From positions 2,047-8,342 of the forward strand of contig JALWSW010000040.1 of the NCBI GenBank assembly GCA_027080125.1: a DNA stretch of 6,296 nt. The letters are read 5' to 3'. Below the pieces are notes generated by a model, which was given only the letters and a program-made list of their open reading frames with translations, was not told where the DNA came from and made no database searches. A program made the position numbers and the translations under genes. This document shows positions 1 through 5,616 of this stretch, piece after piece. How positions within the stretch are numbered: position 1 is the first letter of the stretch; each line of letters starts with the position of its first letter. This stretch comes from Campylobacterales bacterium (GTDB lineage: Bacteria; Campylobacterota_A; Desulfurellia; JAADFJ01).

Positions 1-473
1 AGATAAGCAACATATAGTATTATTACAATTTTCAAAACCGATTTTACCATCTCCCCTAATGCCTTTACGGAGAACATATTTTTTAAACCGTTAACGGGAT
101 TTAGTTTATCGAGTTTGAACTCAAGCGGTTTTGTGGTAAAAAGAAATCCGAATTGGACCACGTTTGAAAAGATTGATACAATAAGCAGTACGATCATAAA
201 TGGCGCTACAAGACTCATAAAGATAGAAAGAATATCCCTGAAAAGCAAGACTGTATTGGAAATATTAAATTCAAAAGGTTTCATGCCGTAATAGTGACGC
301 ATCATCAACAAGCTATCTGATATCATAGAGCTATATTTAAAATAGAATAACAGAACCGCACTCAAAAGTACAATAGCACCTGAAAGTTCAATGCTTTTGG
401 CTATCTGCCCTTTTTTTCTTGCTTCTCTTAGTTTTTTTGGGGTGGCTTGTTCAGTCTTTTCTTCCTCAGCCAT
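1..473 (-). CDS. flhB: FlhB, flagellar export gate/substrate-specificity switch protein (N-terminal part)
   Basis: This is the first 157 codons of FlhB; the 3' end lies beyond the left edge. FlhB wraps the FliPQR gate in the inner membrane and, through its cytoplasmic domain, switches export from hook to filament substrates. The N-terminus has the family signature EEKTEQATPKKLREARKKGQ followed by IAKS. Transmembrane segments are visible at about 28-48 and 82-108. The conserved stretch LNPVNGLKNMFS (about 124-135) leads into a third membrane helix at the cut. The self-cleaving NPTH site (family knowledge) would lie outside the window. The ATG overlaps the end of fliR by 8 nt and no Shine-Dalgarno is visible, so translation probably depends on coupling to fliR. 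Identity is secure; about half of a usual ~350-residue protein is present. Confidence 0.96.
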   Translation of the reverse strand, partial: MAEEEKTEQATPKKLREARKKGQIAKSIELSGAIVLLSAVLLFYFKYSSMISDSLLMMRHYYGMKPFEFNISNTVLLFRDILSIFMSLVAPFMIVLLIVSIFSNVVQFGFLFTTKPLEFKLDKLNPVNGLKNMFSVKALGEMVKSVLKIVIILYVAY

Positions 474-1248
474 TAAACAATCTCATAAGGTGGATAAGGT
501 TTTGATGAAATACAGCATAATAATCAGATAAGGCGTAGCCAATGAAGGAAAAACTTACGCCAAGCACCATAAATCCGACTGCTATTTTTATCGGAAAACC
601 TACAAACAGAATGTTTATCTGTGGCATTGTGCGTGATAATATGGCAAATGATGTGCTGACCAAAAGCATCGAAACTATGCCGGGCATTCCTATTTTGGCG
701 GCAATAATAAAAAGTTGTGAAACAAAATAGATAAGCTCATTCAGGAACTGCTGGTTCATGTTTATTGCCCCCCAGCCGATAACGCTGAAACTCTGATAAA
801 TCCCCTCAATAAACCAGTAATGACCGTCAATGGCAAGAAAAACAAGAATTGCAAATATCCCCTCAAACTCAGCCAACAGAGAGATTTGAATGCTGTTTTG
901 AGAAATAACGTTTGCAAGAGAAAGACCCATTAAATAGCCCAGCAGCTCACCTGCCATCTGAACGGCAGACCAGATTATATGAATAAAAAATGCAATAAAA
1001 GCTGCAATTATAAGTTGTTTAACGGCAAAAAGTATAACATCAACAACATTGTTCAGAACAGGCGGAGCTATTTTGCCGGACATCGATAAAAAAACAGAAA
1101 CCGAAAAAAGCAGAGAAAACGCAATTTTGACCTGAGGCGGTATCAGCAGACTGCCAAAAATCGGAGCAACTGATATAACCGTTAAAATTCTGATAAAAAT
1201 AGCTAAAAAAAGCCAAAACTGAACAAGGTTTATATGAAAAATATCCAT
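466..1248 (-). CDS. fliR: FliR, flagellar export gate protein
   Basis: FliR is an inner-membrane component of the flagellar type III export gate, forming one helical assembly with FliP and FliQ inside the basal body. The 260-residue length is normal. The protein is almost entirely hydrophobic. It opens with the typical MDIF...FWLFLAIFIRI segment and the conserved IPPQVKI motif at about 37-43, followed by several further membrane helices. A hydrophilic patch containing SQNSIQIS (about 115-122) lies in the middle, as in the family. The ATG is 2 nt after the fliQ stop, with only a weak AGGA-type site upstream inside fliQ. The 3' end overlaps flhB by 8 nt. In some bacteria fliR and flhB are fused; here they are separate. 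Nothing looks damaged. Confidence 0.97.
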   Translation of the reverse strand: MDIFHINLVQFWLFLAIFIRILTVISVAPIFGSLLIPPQVKIAFSLLFSVSVFLSMSGKIAPPVLNNVVDVILFAVKQLIIAAFIAFFIHIIWSAVQMAGELLGYLMGLSLANVISQNSIQISLLAEFEGIFAILVFLAIDGHYWFIEGIYQSFSVIGWGAINMNQQFLNELIYFVSQLFIIAAKIGMPGIVSMLLVSTSFAILSRTMPQINILFVGFPIKIAVGFMVLGVSFSFIGYALSDYYAVFHQNLIHLMRLFNG

Positions 1249-1250
1249 TT

Positions 1251-1520
1251 CTATCCTATGAGAGTAGGTATTGATTCATACAATTTGATTGTGTAGCTGA
1301 CTATCTGATTGAGCATCCAGGGCGCAAGCAGCACCAATATGATGATTACAGCAATTATCTTTGGAATAAATGAAAGCGTTAATTCCTGTATCTGAGTTGT
1401 TGCCTGGAAAATGCTGACAACAAGCCCGGCTACCAGACCAGCTATCAAGATAGGAGCGGATATATAAAGCGCAATCTTTGTTGCTTCTGACATAATTCCT
1501 GAAACAGTTGCAATATCCAT
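1251..1520 (-). CDS. fliQ: FliQ, flagellar export gate protein
   Basis: FliQ is a two-helix membrane protein of the flagellar export gate, present in several copies around FliP/FliR. The 89-residue product beginning MDIATVSG matches the usual family length. It has the conserved core ISAPILIAGLVAGLVVSIFQ followed by ATTQIQELTLSFIPKI, with TQIQE between the two helices. The second helix is IIAVIIILVLLAPWML. I chose the ATG at 1518-1520 over an in-frame TTG four codons upstream (1530-1532), because GGGAGG lies 4 nt before the ATG and the shorter product fits the family. The start is 43 nt downstream of the fliP stop, the largest gap in this operon. Confidence 0.96.
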   Translation of the reverse strand: MDIATVSGIMSEATKIALYISAPILIAGLVAGLVVSIFQATTQIQELTLSFIPKIIAVIIILVLLAPWMLNQIVSYTIKLYESIPTLIG

Positions 1521-1524
1521 TTTG

Positions 1525-1530
1525 CCTCCC
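1525..1530 (-). promoter_or_regulatory. Ribosome binding site that fixes the fliQ start
   Basis: The minus strand reads GGGAGG, then CAAA, then ATG. This strong Shine-Dalgarno overlaps the alternative upstream TTG, so the ATG at 1520 must be the used start. Confidence 0.8.
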
Positions 1531-1563
1531 AATATAAAGACAAATTTTTCTTAGCTTCTGCCT

Positions 1564-2325
1564 TCAATGAAAGCTTGACAAAAGGGACCCCATCACCAGG
1601 TTCCAACCGTCAGCAAGCACAAAAAGCAACAGCTTAAACGGCAATGAAATCATAACCGGCGGAAGCATAAGCATTCCCATTGACATAAGAACGCTTGCAA
1701 CGACAATATCTATGATCAAAAAAGGCAGGTATATCAGAAAGCCTATTTCGAATCCTGTTTTTAGCTCACTGATAATAAAAGCTGGTATGACAATATCAAG
1801 AGAAAGCGATGACGGATCTTTTGGCTGCTTGGATTTTGATGCCTTTATAAAAAGAGCAATATCTTTTTCCCTGGTTTGCTTCAGCATAAATTTTTTCAGC
1901 GGAACAGAAGCTTTTTTCAGAGATTCAGTGAGATTGATTTTGTGATTGAGATACGGAGTTAATGCGTTTTTGTCTATATTTTGCGCTACAGGCATCATGA
2001 TAAATATCGTTGCAAAAAGCGCTATGCCAACCAATATCTGGTTTGGCGGCATTTGTTGGGTTCCAAGCGCCTGACGAAGAAGTGCAAGCACGATAATAAT
2101 GCGCGTGAAGGATGTTGTCATAATAATAAACGACGGAGCTAATGCAAGAACGGTTATTAATAAAATTATTTGTATTGCGTTTGAGATTTCCTCAGGATTG
2201 GACGAAGGAGCCAATTTAACGGAAATTTGAGGTATGGGGACGGTGGCAGCAGAAAGCATACCAGGCAGAAAAAAAACCGCCGAAGCAAAAGTTATAAACA
2301 ATAAAACCTTAATCGGTTTTGTCAT
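1564..2325 (-). CDS. fliP: FliP, flagellar export gate protein
   Basis: FliP is the core pentameric subunit of the flagellar type III export gate in the inner membrane. The 253-residue product begins with a cleavable-looking signal peptide (about 1-26, ending LSA before ATVPIPQ), a known feature of FliP. The first helix pair includes the conserved TSFTRIIIVLALLRQALGTQ and MPPNQI (about 71-96). A periplasmic, lysine-rich loop follows (about 115-175). Then come the FliP signature PAFIISELKTGFEIGF (about 181-196), the last helices and a C-terminal ADGW. The start overlaps the 3' end of fliO by 17 nt, with AAGGA just before the ATG. Length and motifs are complete and nothing is missing. Confidence 0.98.
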   Translation of the reverse strand: MTKPIKVLLFITFASAVFFLPGMLSAATVPIPQISVKLAPSSNPEEISNAIQIILLITVLALAPSFIIMTTSFTRIIIVLALLRQALGTQQMPPNQILVGIALFATIFIMMPVAQNIDKNALTPYLNHKINLTESLKKASVPLKKFMLKQTREKDIALFIKASKSKQPKDPSSLSLDIVIPAFIISELKTGFEIGFLIYLPFLIIDIVVASVLMSMGMLMLPPVMISLPFKLLLFVLADGWNLVMGSLLSSFH

Positions 2326-2692
2326 TTTCCTTGAATTTTGCTACCGCTGCGCTGAAGTCTATTCCTTCTTTGGTTTTTATCTCCTTAATCAGAGATATGT
2401 CTCCAACACCAACAAGCAGATAGCTCTCATCAATTTTTAGCAAAACTATCTGATGCTTTGAGTCTAAATTAATCCTGTTTACAATGCTTATCTGAAACGG
2501 AGAGCTGTTTTGAACCTTAAATTTTGCTTTAACAATCAGATAAATTATAACTATTATGGCTATGACGATAAAAAGAGAACCCGAAACAACAAACAGATTG
2601 CCTGCATTCAGAGGTGATTTGAAATCTGCCATAACCGGAGTCGTATAAGCAAAAACGCTTGATAAAAACAAGACAATACTAATAATTATCAT
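2309..2692 (-). CDS. fliO: FliO, flagellar export gate assembly protein
   Basis: FliO is a poorly conserved membrane protein that helps FliP assemble and is not part of the finished gate (family knowledge). The 127-residue product has an N-terminal hydrophobic segment (about 1-16) that could be a signal peptide. A short periplasmic stretch follows, then a strong transmembrane helix at about 33-55 and a cytoplasmic domain. The domain contains the FliO-like pattern of a basic/hydrophobic strand, then KHQIVLLKIDESYLLVGVGD (about 79-98). The C-terminus is charged and probably disordered. The call rests on this domain and on position directly before fliP, whose start it overlaps by 17 nt. The ATG is 2 nt past the stop of the SpoA gene. 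Confidence 0.88.
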   Translation of the reverse strand: MIIISIVLFLSSVFAYTTPVMADFKSPLNAGNLFVVSGSLFIVIAIIVIIYLIVKAKFKVQNSSPFQISIVNRINLDSKHQIVLLKIDESYLLVGVGDISLIKEIKTKEGIDFSAAVAKFKENDKTD

Positions 2693-2694
2693 TT

Positions 2695-2931
2695 TTATTT
2701 CTCAAGGATAACATCTGAAACTTTAAAGCTGAATTTTTTGCTGTCGCTGCCGACCTCTCCGGTTAAAAGTTTTGTACCTGAAACAACAAGCGTTGCATTG
2801 CCGCCCACCACGGTATTGAGCTTTATCACCGAACCTGCTTCGAGTCTCAAAAGTTTTGCAATGGTTATATATGTTTCTCCTAAGTTACATTCACAATTCA
2901 AAGGAATATCCATAAGGTTTTCGAATTCCAT
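2695..2931 (-). CDS. fliN: Short FliN-like SpoA-domain protein (C-ring switch component)
   Basis: This 78-residue protein is essentially one SpoA (surface presentation of antigens) domain, as found at the C-terminus of FliN, FliY and FliM. FliN-type proteins form the base of the cytoplasmic C-ring, which binds export cargo and switches rotation. Recognisable pieces are LMDIPLNCECNLGETYITIA (about 6-25), LLRLEAGSVIKL (27-38) and LVVSGTKLLTGEV (48-60). It lacks the N-terminal extension of usual FliN. It also departs from the consensus: VSG replaces the usual VNG, and the end reads KKFSFKVSDVI where FliN normally has FGVRITDI. There is no clear Shine-Dalgarno, and the start follows the fliL stop by 6 nt, so coupling is likely. 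It could be the only FliN or an accessory paralogue; the window cannot decide. Confidence 0.85.
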   Translation of the reverse strand: MEFENLMDIPLNCECNLGETYITIAKLLRLEAGSVIKLNTVVGGNATLVVSGTKLLTGEVGSDSKKFSFKVSDVILEK

Positions 2932-2937
2932 CGTTAA

Positions 2938-3414
2938 TTACTGAATAACAAACTCTGTGAAAAATACTTCATCTATTTTTCCTTTTTTCAAGATCCTGTT
3001 AACCGCATGTTTTATCTGCTCTTTTAGTAACTGTTTTCCATCCTCGGATGCAATATCATCATACATTTTGGAAGAAAGGATGGCAATAATGGCATCTCTT
3101 ATGGCAACCGAGTTTGCTTTCAGCTCTTCGGATAAAGACGGATCACTTATGCCAAATTGCATTGTAACCTTCAAATATCGGGTGCCTTGATCCCCGGCGA
3201 GATTGGTTACAAAACTTTTTAACGGATAATATGTGATATTGGTTGTTTTTTCTGCATCGGGGCTTTTTAAAGAACCTTTTGACAAAAAGAAGTATCCTCC
3301 TGCGCCGAAAGCAGCAAGAACTACCACGATTATGATTATAAGCATCAATGGAGATTTTTTCTTTTTTACTTCCTGAGATTCCTTTGCTTCTTGGTTCTGC
3401 TTGTCATCAGCCAA
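2938..3414 (-). CDS. fliL: FliL, flagellar stator-associated membrane protein
   Basis: FliL is a single-pass inner-membrane protein whose periplasmic stomatin-like domain surrounds and supports the MotAB stator. The 158-residue product has a charged, lysine-rich cytoplasmic tail (1-22), a transmembrane helix at about 23-44 and a periplasmic domain. That domain contains YYPLKSFVTNLAG (62-74), RYLKVTMQFGI (79-89) and the very typical C-terminal VFFTEFVIQ (150-158). I accept a TTG start: AGGAGG sits 6 nt upstream and there is no nearby ATG that keeps the tail. The gene follows motB by 17 nt, next to its functional partner. The family is secure; the only oddity is the start codon. Confidence 0.95.
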   Translation of the reverse strand: MADDKQNQEAKESQEVKKKKSPLMLIIIIVVVLAAFGAGGYFFLSKGSLKSPDAEKTTNITYYPLKSFVTNLAGDQGTRYLKVTMQFGISDPSLSEELKANSVAIRDAIIAILSSKMYDDIASEDGKQLLKEQIKHAVNRILKKGKIDEVFFTEFVIQ

Positions 3415-3420
3415 TTACAG

Positions 3421-3426
3421 CCTCCT
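3421..3426 (-). promoter_or_regulatory. Ribosome binding site that supports a TTG start for fliL
   Basis: The minus strand reads AGGAGG, then CTGTAA, then TTG. A full-strength Shine-Dalgarno at ideal spacing is the reason to accept the TTG, and may offset its weakness. Confidence 0.82.
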
Positions 3427-3431
3427 GAAAA

Positions 3432-4136
3432 TTAATGAATTCCTTCAAAAACTATATCAACCCTTCTGTTTCGTTCTCTGCCTTCGGCGGTTGCATTTGT
3501 AGCAATAGGGTTATATTGTCCGAAACCTTCGGCAGAGAGTTTTACAGGTGATACGGAATCATATCTAATAAAATATTTTACCACTGCTAACGCCCTCGCG
3601 ATAGAAAGCTCCCAATTTGAAGCATACCGCTTCGTTTTTGTCGGCAAGTTATCCGTATTCCCCTGAACAGCGACTCTAACACCTTCAGGCAAGAGCTTAA
3701 TTATATTGGATAATTTGTCAAGCACGATCTTTGCTTCATTCTTCAGCTTAGCGCTGCCTTTGTCAAAAAGCAATCGGTTTTGAATGGTTACAACAATGCC
3801 TCTGTCGCCTTCGTTTATGACAACAAGACGACTCAAACCCATTGTGTTTATGAAATTTTTGAGTCCTGAAAGACGTTTTTTTATGGTGGCTTTGCTTGAT
3901 TGCATATCAGGCTCAGGAACAACGAGCTGTTTTCCAATCTTGGTTGATTGACCGCTATTGAGAACGCCGAAAGCCTTTTTTAGCGAATCTAAAGCCATTC
4001 TCGCCTTTTTTATATCTATTGTGCTCATCGATATCAGTAGAATAAAGAACACCAGGAGCAAACTGTTCAGGTCGGCAAATGTAACAATCCATCCGGGTAA
4101 ATTTTTCGGCTCTTCGCATCTGTTTTTTTTTGCCAT
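3432..4136 (-). CDS. motB: MotB, flagellar stator subunit with peptidoglycan-binding OmpA-like domain
   Basis: MotB (PomB-type) pairs with MotA to make the ion-conducting stator and anchors it to peptidoglycan. The 234-residue product has a short cytoplasmic tail and one membrane helix at about 16-38. The helix carries the ion-binding aspartate D22 in WIVTFADLNSLLL. A plug-like amphipathic segment follows (about 40-57). The OmpA-like domain spans about 105-232, with LLFDKGSAKL (122-131), GNTDN (159-163), SNWELSIARA (173-182) and GRERNRRVDI (219-228). Two departures from the common pattern are N24 where a Met is usual, and GNTDN where GHTDN is usual. The ATG abuts the motA stop with no gap and no clear Shine-Dalgarno, so the two are translationally coupled. 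Confidence 0.96.
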   Translation of the reverse strand: MAKKNRCEEPKNLPGWIVTFADLNSLLLVFFILLISMSTIDIKKARMALDSLKKAFGVLNSGQSTKIGKQLVVPEPDMQSSKATIKKRLSGLKNFINTMGLSRLVVINEGDRGIVVTIQNRLLFDKGSAKLKNEAKIVLDKLSNIIKLLPEGVRVAVQGNTDNLPTKTKRYASNWELSIARALAVVKYFIRYDSVSPVKLSAEGFGQYNPIATNATAEGRERNRRVDIVFEGIH

Positions 4137-4904
4137 CTACTTGTTGAATAACGATTTTCGTCTTTTAGGAGGCAGGAATGTATGCAGTTTCTGCTCCATG
4201 GTTCTGGGATTATCTCCTGATTGTATAGACATTATACCCTCGATTATCACCTGTCCCACCAAGTTCTCCTCTTTCGCCCTCAAAGCGAGTTTTCCGGCAA
4301 TAGGCAGTGCGAACATATTCGCAATAATAGCTCCATAGAATGTTGTTATCAATGCAACCGCCATATTAGGTCCTATTGTCGAGGGATCTTGCATTGTTTT
4401 AAGCATAGCAACAAGCCCGATTAATGTTCCTATCATACCCATAGCCGGTGCATATGTTCCTATGGATTCGAAAACGGCTATAGCAATTTTGTGACGTTCT
4501 TCACTGTTTTCCAGATCGGTTTCGAGAATCTCTCTTGTTGCTTTTGGCTCTTCTCCATCCAGAACCATCTGAAGTCCTTTTTTTATCAGAGAGTCTTCCA
4601 TCTCTTCGATTGCACTTTCCAATGATAAAATACCATTCTTTCTTGCAGCCATATCGTATTGAACAAGATTTGCAATCAGCTCCTCGACATTTTCAGGCTT
4701 ATGCAGGAATGCCTTTTTTAGCGGTCCGATAACACCAAGAACATCTGACATTGGAAAATTGATAAATATGATGCCAAATGTTCCTCCAACAACAATCAGT
4801 GTAGAAGGCAGATCAACATATGTCATTACACCTGCACCTGTTGCAAGTGCAGCCACTACAAACGCATATGATAATATAATTCCTACAACTGTTGCTTTAT
4901 CCAT
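4137..4904 (-). CDS. motA: MotA/PomA-type flagellar stator channel subunit
   Basis: MotA surrounds MotB as a pentamer in the inner membrane and turns ion flow into torque. The 255-residue product has four membrane helices (about 5-25, 33-50, 150-170 and 180-203). A large cytoplasmic loop carries the torque residues, here R88 and E96 by alignment from memory to PomA. Conserved prolines are P153 in YAPAMGMIGT and P201 in FALPIAGKL. It resembles the sodium-type PomA more than E. coli MotA: start MDKATVVG, GTLIGLVAML with T160 in helix 3, and GPNMAVALITTFYGA with T187/T188 in helix 4. The ATG has GAGGAGG just upstream, although only 2 nt away. It is the first gene of the operon. I use the generic symbol because ion preference is inferred only. 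Confidence 0.96.
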   Translation of the reverse strand: MDKATVVGIILSYAFVVAALATGAGVMTYVDLPSTLIVVGGTFGIIFINFPMSDVLGVIGPLKKAFLHKPENVEELIANLVQYDMAARKNGILSLESAIEEMEDSLIKKGLQMVLDGEEPKATREILETDLENSEERHKIAIAVFESIGTYAPAMGMIGTLIGLVAMLKTMQDPSTIGPNMAVALITTFYGAIIANMFALPIAGKLALRAKEENLVGQVIIEGIMSIQSGDNPRTMEQKLHTFLPPKRRKSLFNK

Positions 4905-4906
4905 AG

Positions 4907-4915
4907 CCTCCTCTC
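4907..4915 (-). promoter_or_regulatory. motA ribosome binding site
   Basis: The minus strand reads GAGAGGAGG, then CT, then ATG. The match to the anti-Shine-Dalgarno is strong but very close to the start. The longer pairing may use its 5' part, and the next family-consistent start would lose conserved residues. Confidence 0.75.
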
Positions 4916-4952
4916 TATACCAAGTTATGAAGCGATTATGTCGTTTTCTGTT

Positions 4953-4961
4953 AATATACCA
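4953..4961 (-). promoter_or_regulatory. Possible extended -10 (sigma-70 type) promoter proximal to motA
   Basis: The minus strand reads TGG-TATATT, matching the extended -10 form TGN-TATAAT at all but one position, with no good -35. The start would fall about 40 nt upstream of the motA ATG. The site lies in AT-rich DNA within a short inverted repeat (TTAAT/ATTAA arms, 4951-4965), so chance is a real alternative. Confidence 0.35.
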
Positions 4962-5016
4962 TTAAAACGGCAAAAAAAAAGACGGCGTTCTCTACTGAGT
5001 TTTTTGGCAGCTATAG

Positions 5017-5043
5017 TTCAAATCGGCAGAAAATCGGTATAAT
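5017..5043 (+). promoter_or_regulatory. Possible plus-strand sigma-70 promoter overlapping the sigma-28 promoter
   Basis: A perfect TATAAT lies at 5038-5043 with TTCAAA at 5017-5022, a four-of-six -35 match with a short 15 nt spacer. If used, it would give a leader of about 240 nt before the lipoprotein gene, including the inverted repeat. It physically overlaps both boxes of the minus-strand FliA candidate. Confidence 0.3.
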
Positions 5044-5046
5044 TTA
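5020..5046 (-). promoter_or_regulatory. Candidate sigma-28 (FliA) promoter of the flagellar operon
   Basis: On the minus strand TAAA (5043-5046) is followed by exactly 15 nt and then GCCGATTT (5020-5027). The known FliA consensus is TAAA-N15-GCCGATAA; only the last two bases differ. Including the wider -35 box, TAAATTAT matches TAAAGTTT at six of eight positions. Transcription would begin near 5010, giving a leader of about 105 nt before motA. The CCGATTT element occurs a second time 11 nt upstream on the minus strand, inside the spacer. Confidence 0.68.
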
Positions 5047-5153
5047 GCAATTGTCGGATTGTGTCTATGCTATCTTTCAACAAGCTGCTCAAGTTCCTGA
5101 TCCATTAATTTCTTTCACTTTCCATATTTTCCTTCTGTCGAACAAGCTGTTAT

Positions 5154-5179
5154 TGTCCTGTTTTATGCAAAATAGGACA
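5154..5179. repeat. Inverted repeat with 11-bp arms (operator or RNA hairpin)
   Basis: The left arm TGTCCTGTTTT (5154-5164) pairs with the right arm AAAATAGGACA (5169-5179) around the 4-nt centre ATGC. Ten pairs are Watson-Crick and one is G-T, so RNA can form an unbroken stem. An alternative outer pairing, AGCTGT (5145-5150) with ACAGCT (5177-5182), shares part of the right arm. There is no T-run after it on the plus strand, so it does not look like a terminator. It may be an operator for a dimeric regulator or a leader structure. Confidence 0.6.
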
Positions 5180-5250
5180 GCTATATCAAATCCGAAGCAG
5201 TTTTTATTCGTAATCAGAAAATGTCTGAAAGGAAAAAAAGAGTTATAGAT

Positions 5251-5256
5251 TATAAT
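5251..5256 (+). promoter_or_regulatory. Possible -10 box for the lipoprotein/peptidase unit
   Basis: A perfect TATAAT hexamer would place the transcription start near 5263, about 30 nt before the ATG at 5293. There is no good -35 at 16-18 nt spacing, so this is a weak call. Confidence 0.35.
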
Positions 5257-5292
5257 GTTGAATTTTGCCTTATTGCCGTTATGATTATTTGA

Positions 5293-5616
5293 ATGAAGCA
5301 GATTGTCTTATTTATTGTTATGTTGATGCTTATCGCTAGTTGCAACAAACCAGAAGAGTCATCTGATGCTCGCTCATATCAAAAAAATGCTCTCATAGTA
5401 GAATTTGCCAAAGGCGTCTCCAAAAAACAGATTTATATGCTTGTGAAAAAACTTAATATAGGGAATATAAAATTTTTGACCAGGGATTCAAGAGGCGGTT
5501 ATGTTATTTTAGTAAAATCACCCGAATTGTTTCGCTTGAAAAACCAGATTAAATCAGAATCTATAGTAAAATCTGTGGAGTTTAATTACAAAAGAAAAAC
5601 GTTAAGGAAAAAATAG
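5293..5616 (+). CDS. Small lipoprotein with a stand-alone peptidase-inhibitor I9/subtilisin-propeptide-like domain
   Basis: The 107-residue product has a lysine-positive hydrophobic signal (about 3-16) ending in a lipobox, LIASC, with lipidation expected at C17. A short polar linker (18-31) follows, then a single domain at about 33-103. Its predicted order is strand (ALIVEF), helix (SKKQIYMLVKKL), two strands (IKFLTRD and GGYVILVK), helix (ELFRLKNQIK) and strand (VKSVEFNYK). That beta-alpha-beta-beta-alpha-beta order fits the I9 propeptide/inhibitor fold. It ends NYKRKTL, echoing NYKREAL at the end of the prodomain of the next gene. The next ATG begins directly after its TAG stop, so the two genes are coupled. 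Role is inferred: a membrane-tethered inhibitor or folding helper for the neighbouring peptidase. The in-frame TGA just upstream fixes the ATG, although no Shine-Dalgarno is visible. Confidence 0.72.
   Translation: MKQIVLFIVMLMLIASCNKPEESSDARSYQKNALIVEFAKGVSKKQIYMLVKKLNIGNIKFLTRDSRGGYVILVKSPELFRLKNQIKSESIVKSVEFNYKRKTLRKK
5604..5608 (+). promoter_or_regulatory. Ribosome binding site of the S8 peptidase gene
   Basis: AAGGA lies 8 nt before the ATG at 5617, inside the last codons of the lipoprotein gene. It supports this start and co-transcription of the pair. Confidence 0.7.

Larger units (their letters stand above)
4905..5292. other. Divergent intergenic region between the flagellar operon and the lipoprotein/peptidase unit
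   Basis: This 388 bp stretch has no convincing gene. It holds the motA ribosome binding site, a T9 tract on the minus strand (4972-4980), promoter candidates for both directions and a hairpin-forming inverted repeat at 5154-5179. These are listed separately. No tRNA, known riboswitch or convincing intrinsic terminator was seen. Confidence 0.8.

Noticed and set aside
1521..1532. An upstream TTG start for fliQ adding four residues
   Set aside because: The TTG overlaps the Shine-Dalgarno of the ATG start, and the shorter product matches family length.
3958..4338. A 126-codon plus-strand ORF opposite motB and motA
   Set aside because: It spans the antisense of two conserved genes. Its hydrophobic character mirrors the membrane helices on the other strand.
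4972..5000. An intrinsic terminator ending in the minus-strand T9 tract
   Set aside because: No stable GC-rich stem directly precedes the T-run; only a 3-bp CTC/GAG pairing is visible.
5004..5020. A sigma-54-like TGGCA on the plus strand
   Set aside because: The essential GC at -12 is absent at the required 10-nt spacing after GG; TC is found instead. A second GG...GC at 5056-5070 has 11 nt between them.
5051..5248. A 65-codon plus-strand ORF in the intergenic region
   Set aside because: It begins with TTG and has no Shine-Dalgarno and no recognisable domain. It runs through the inverted repeat and looks like open AT-rich noncoding sequence.
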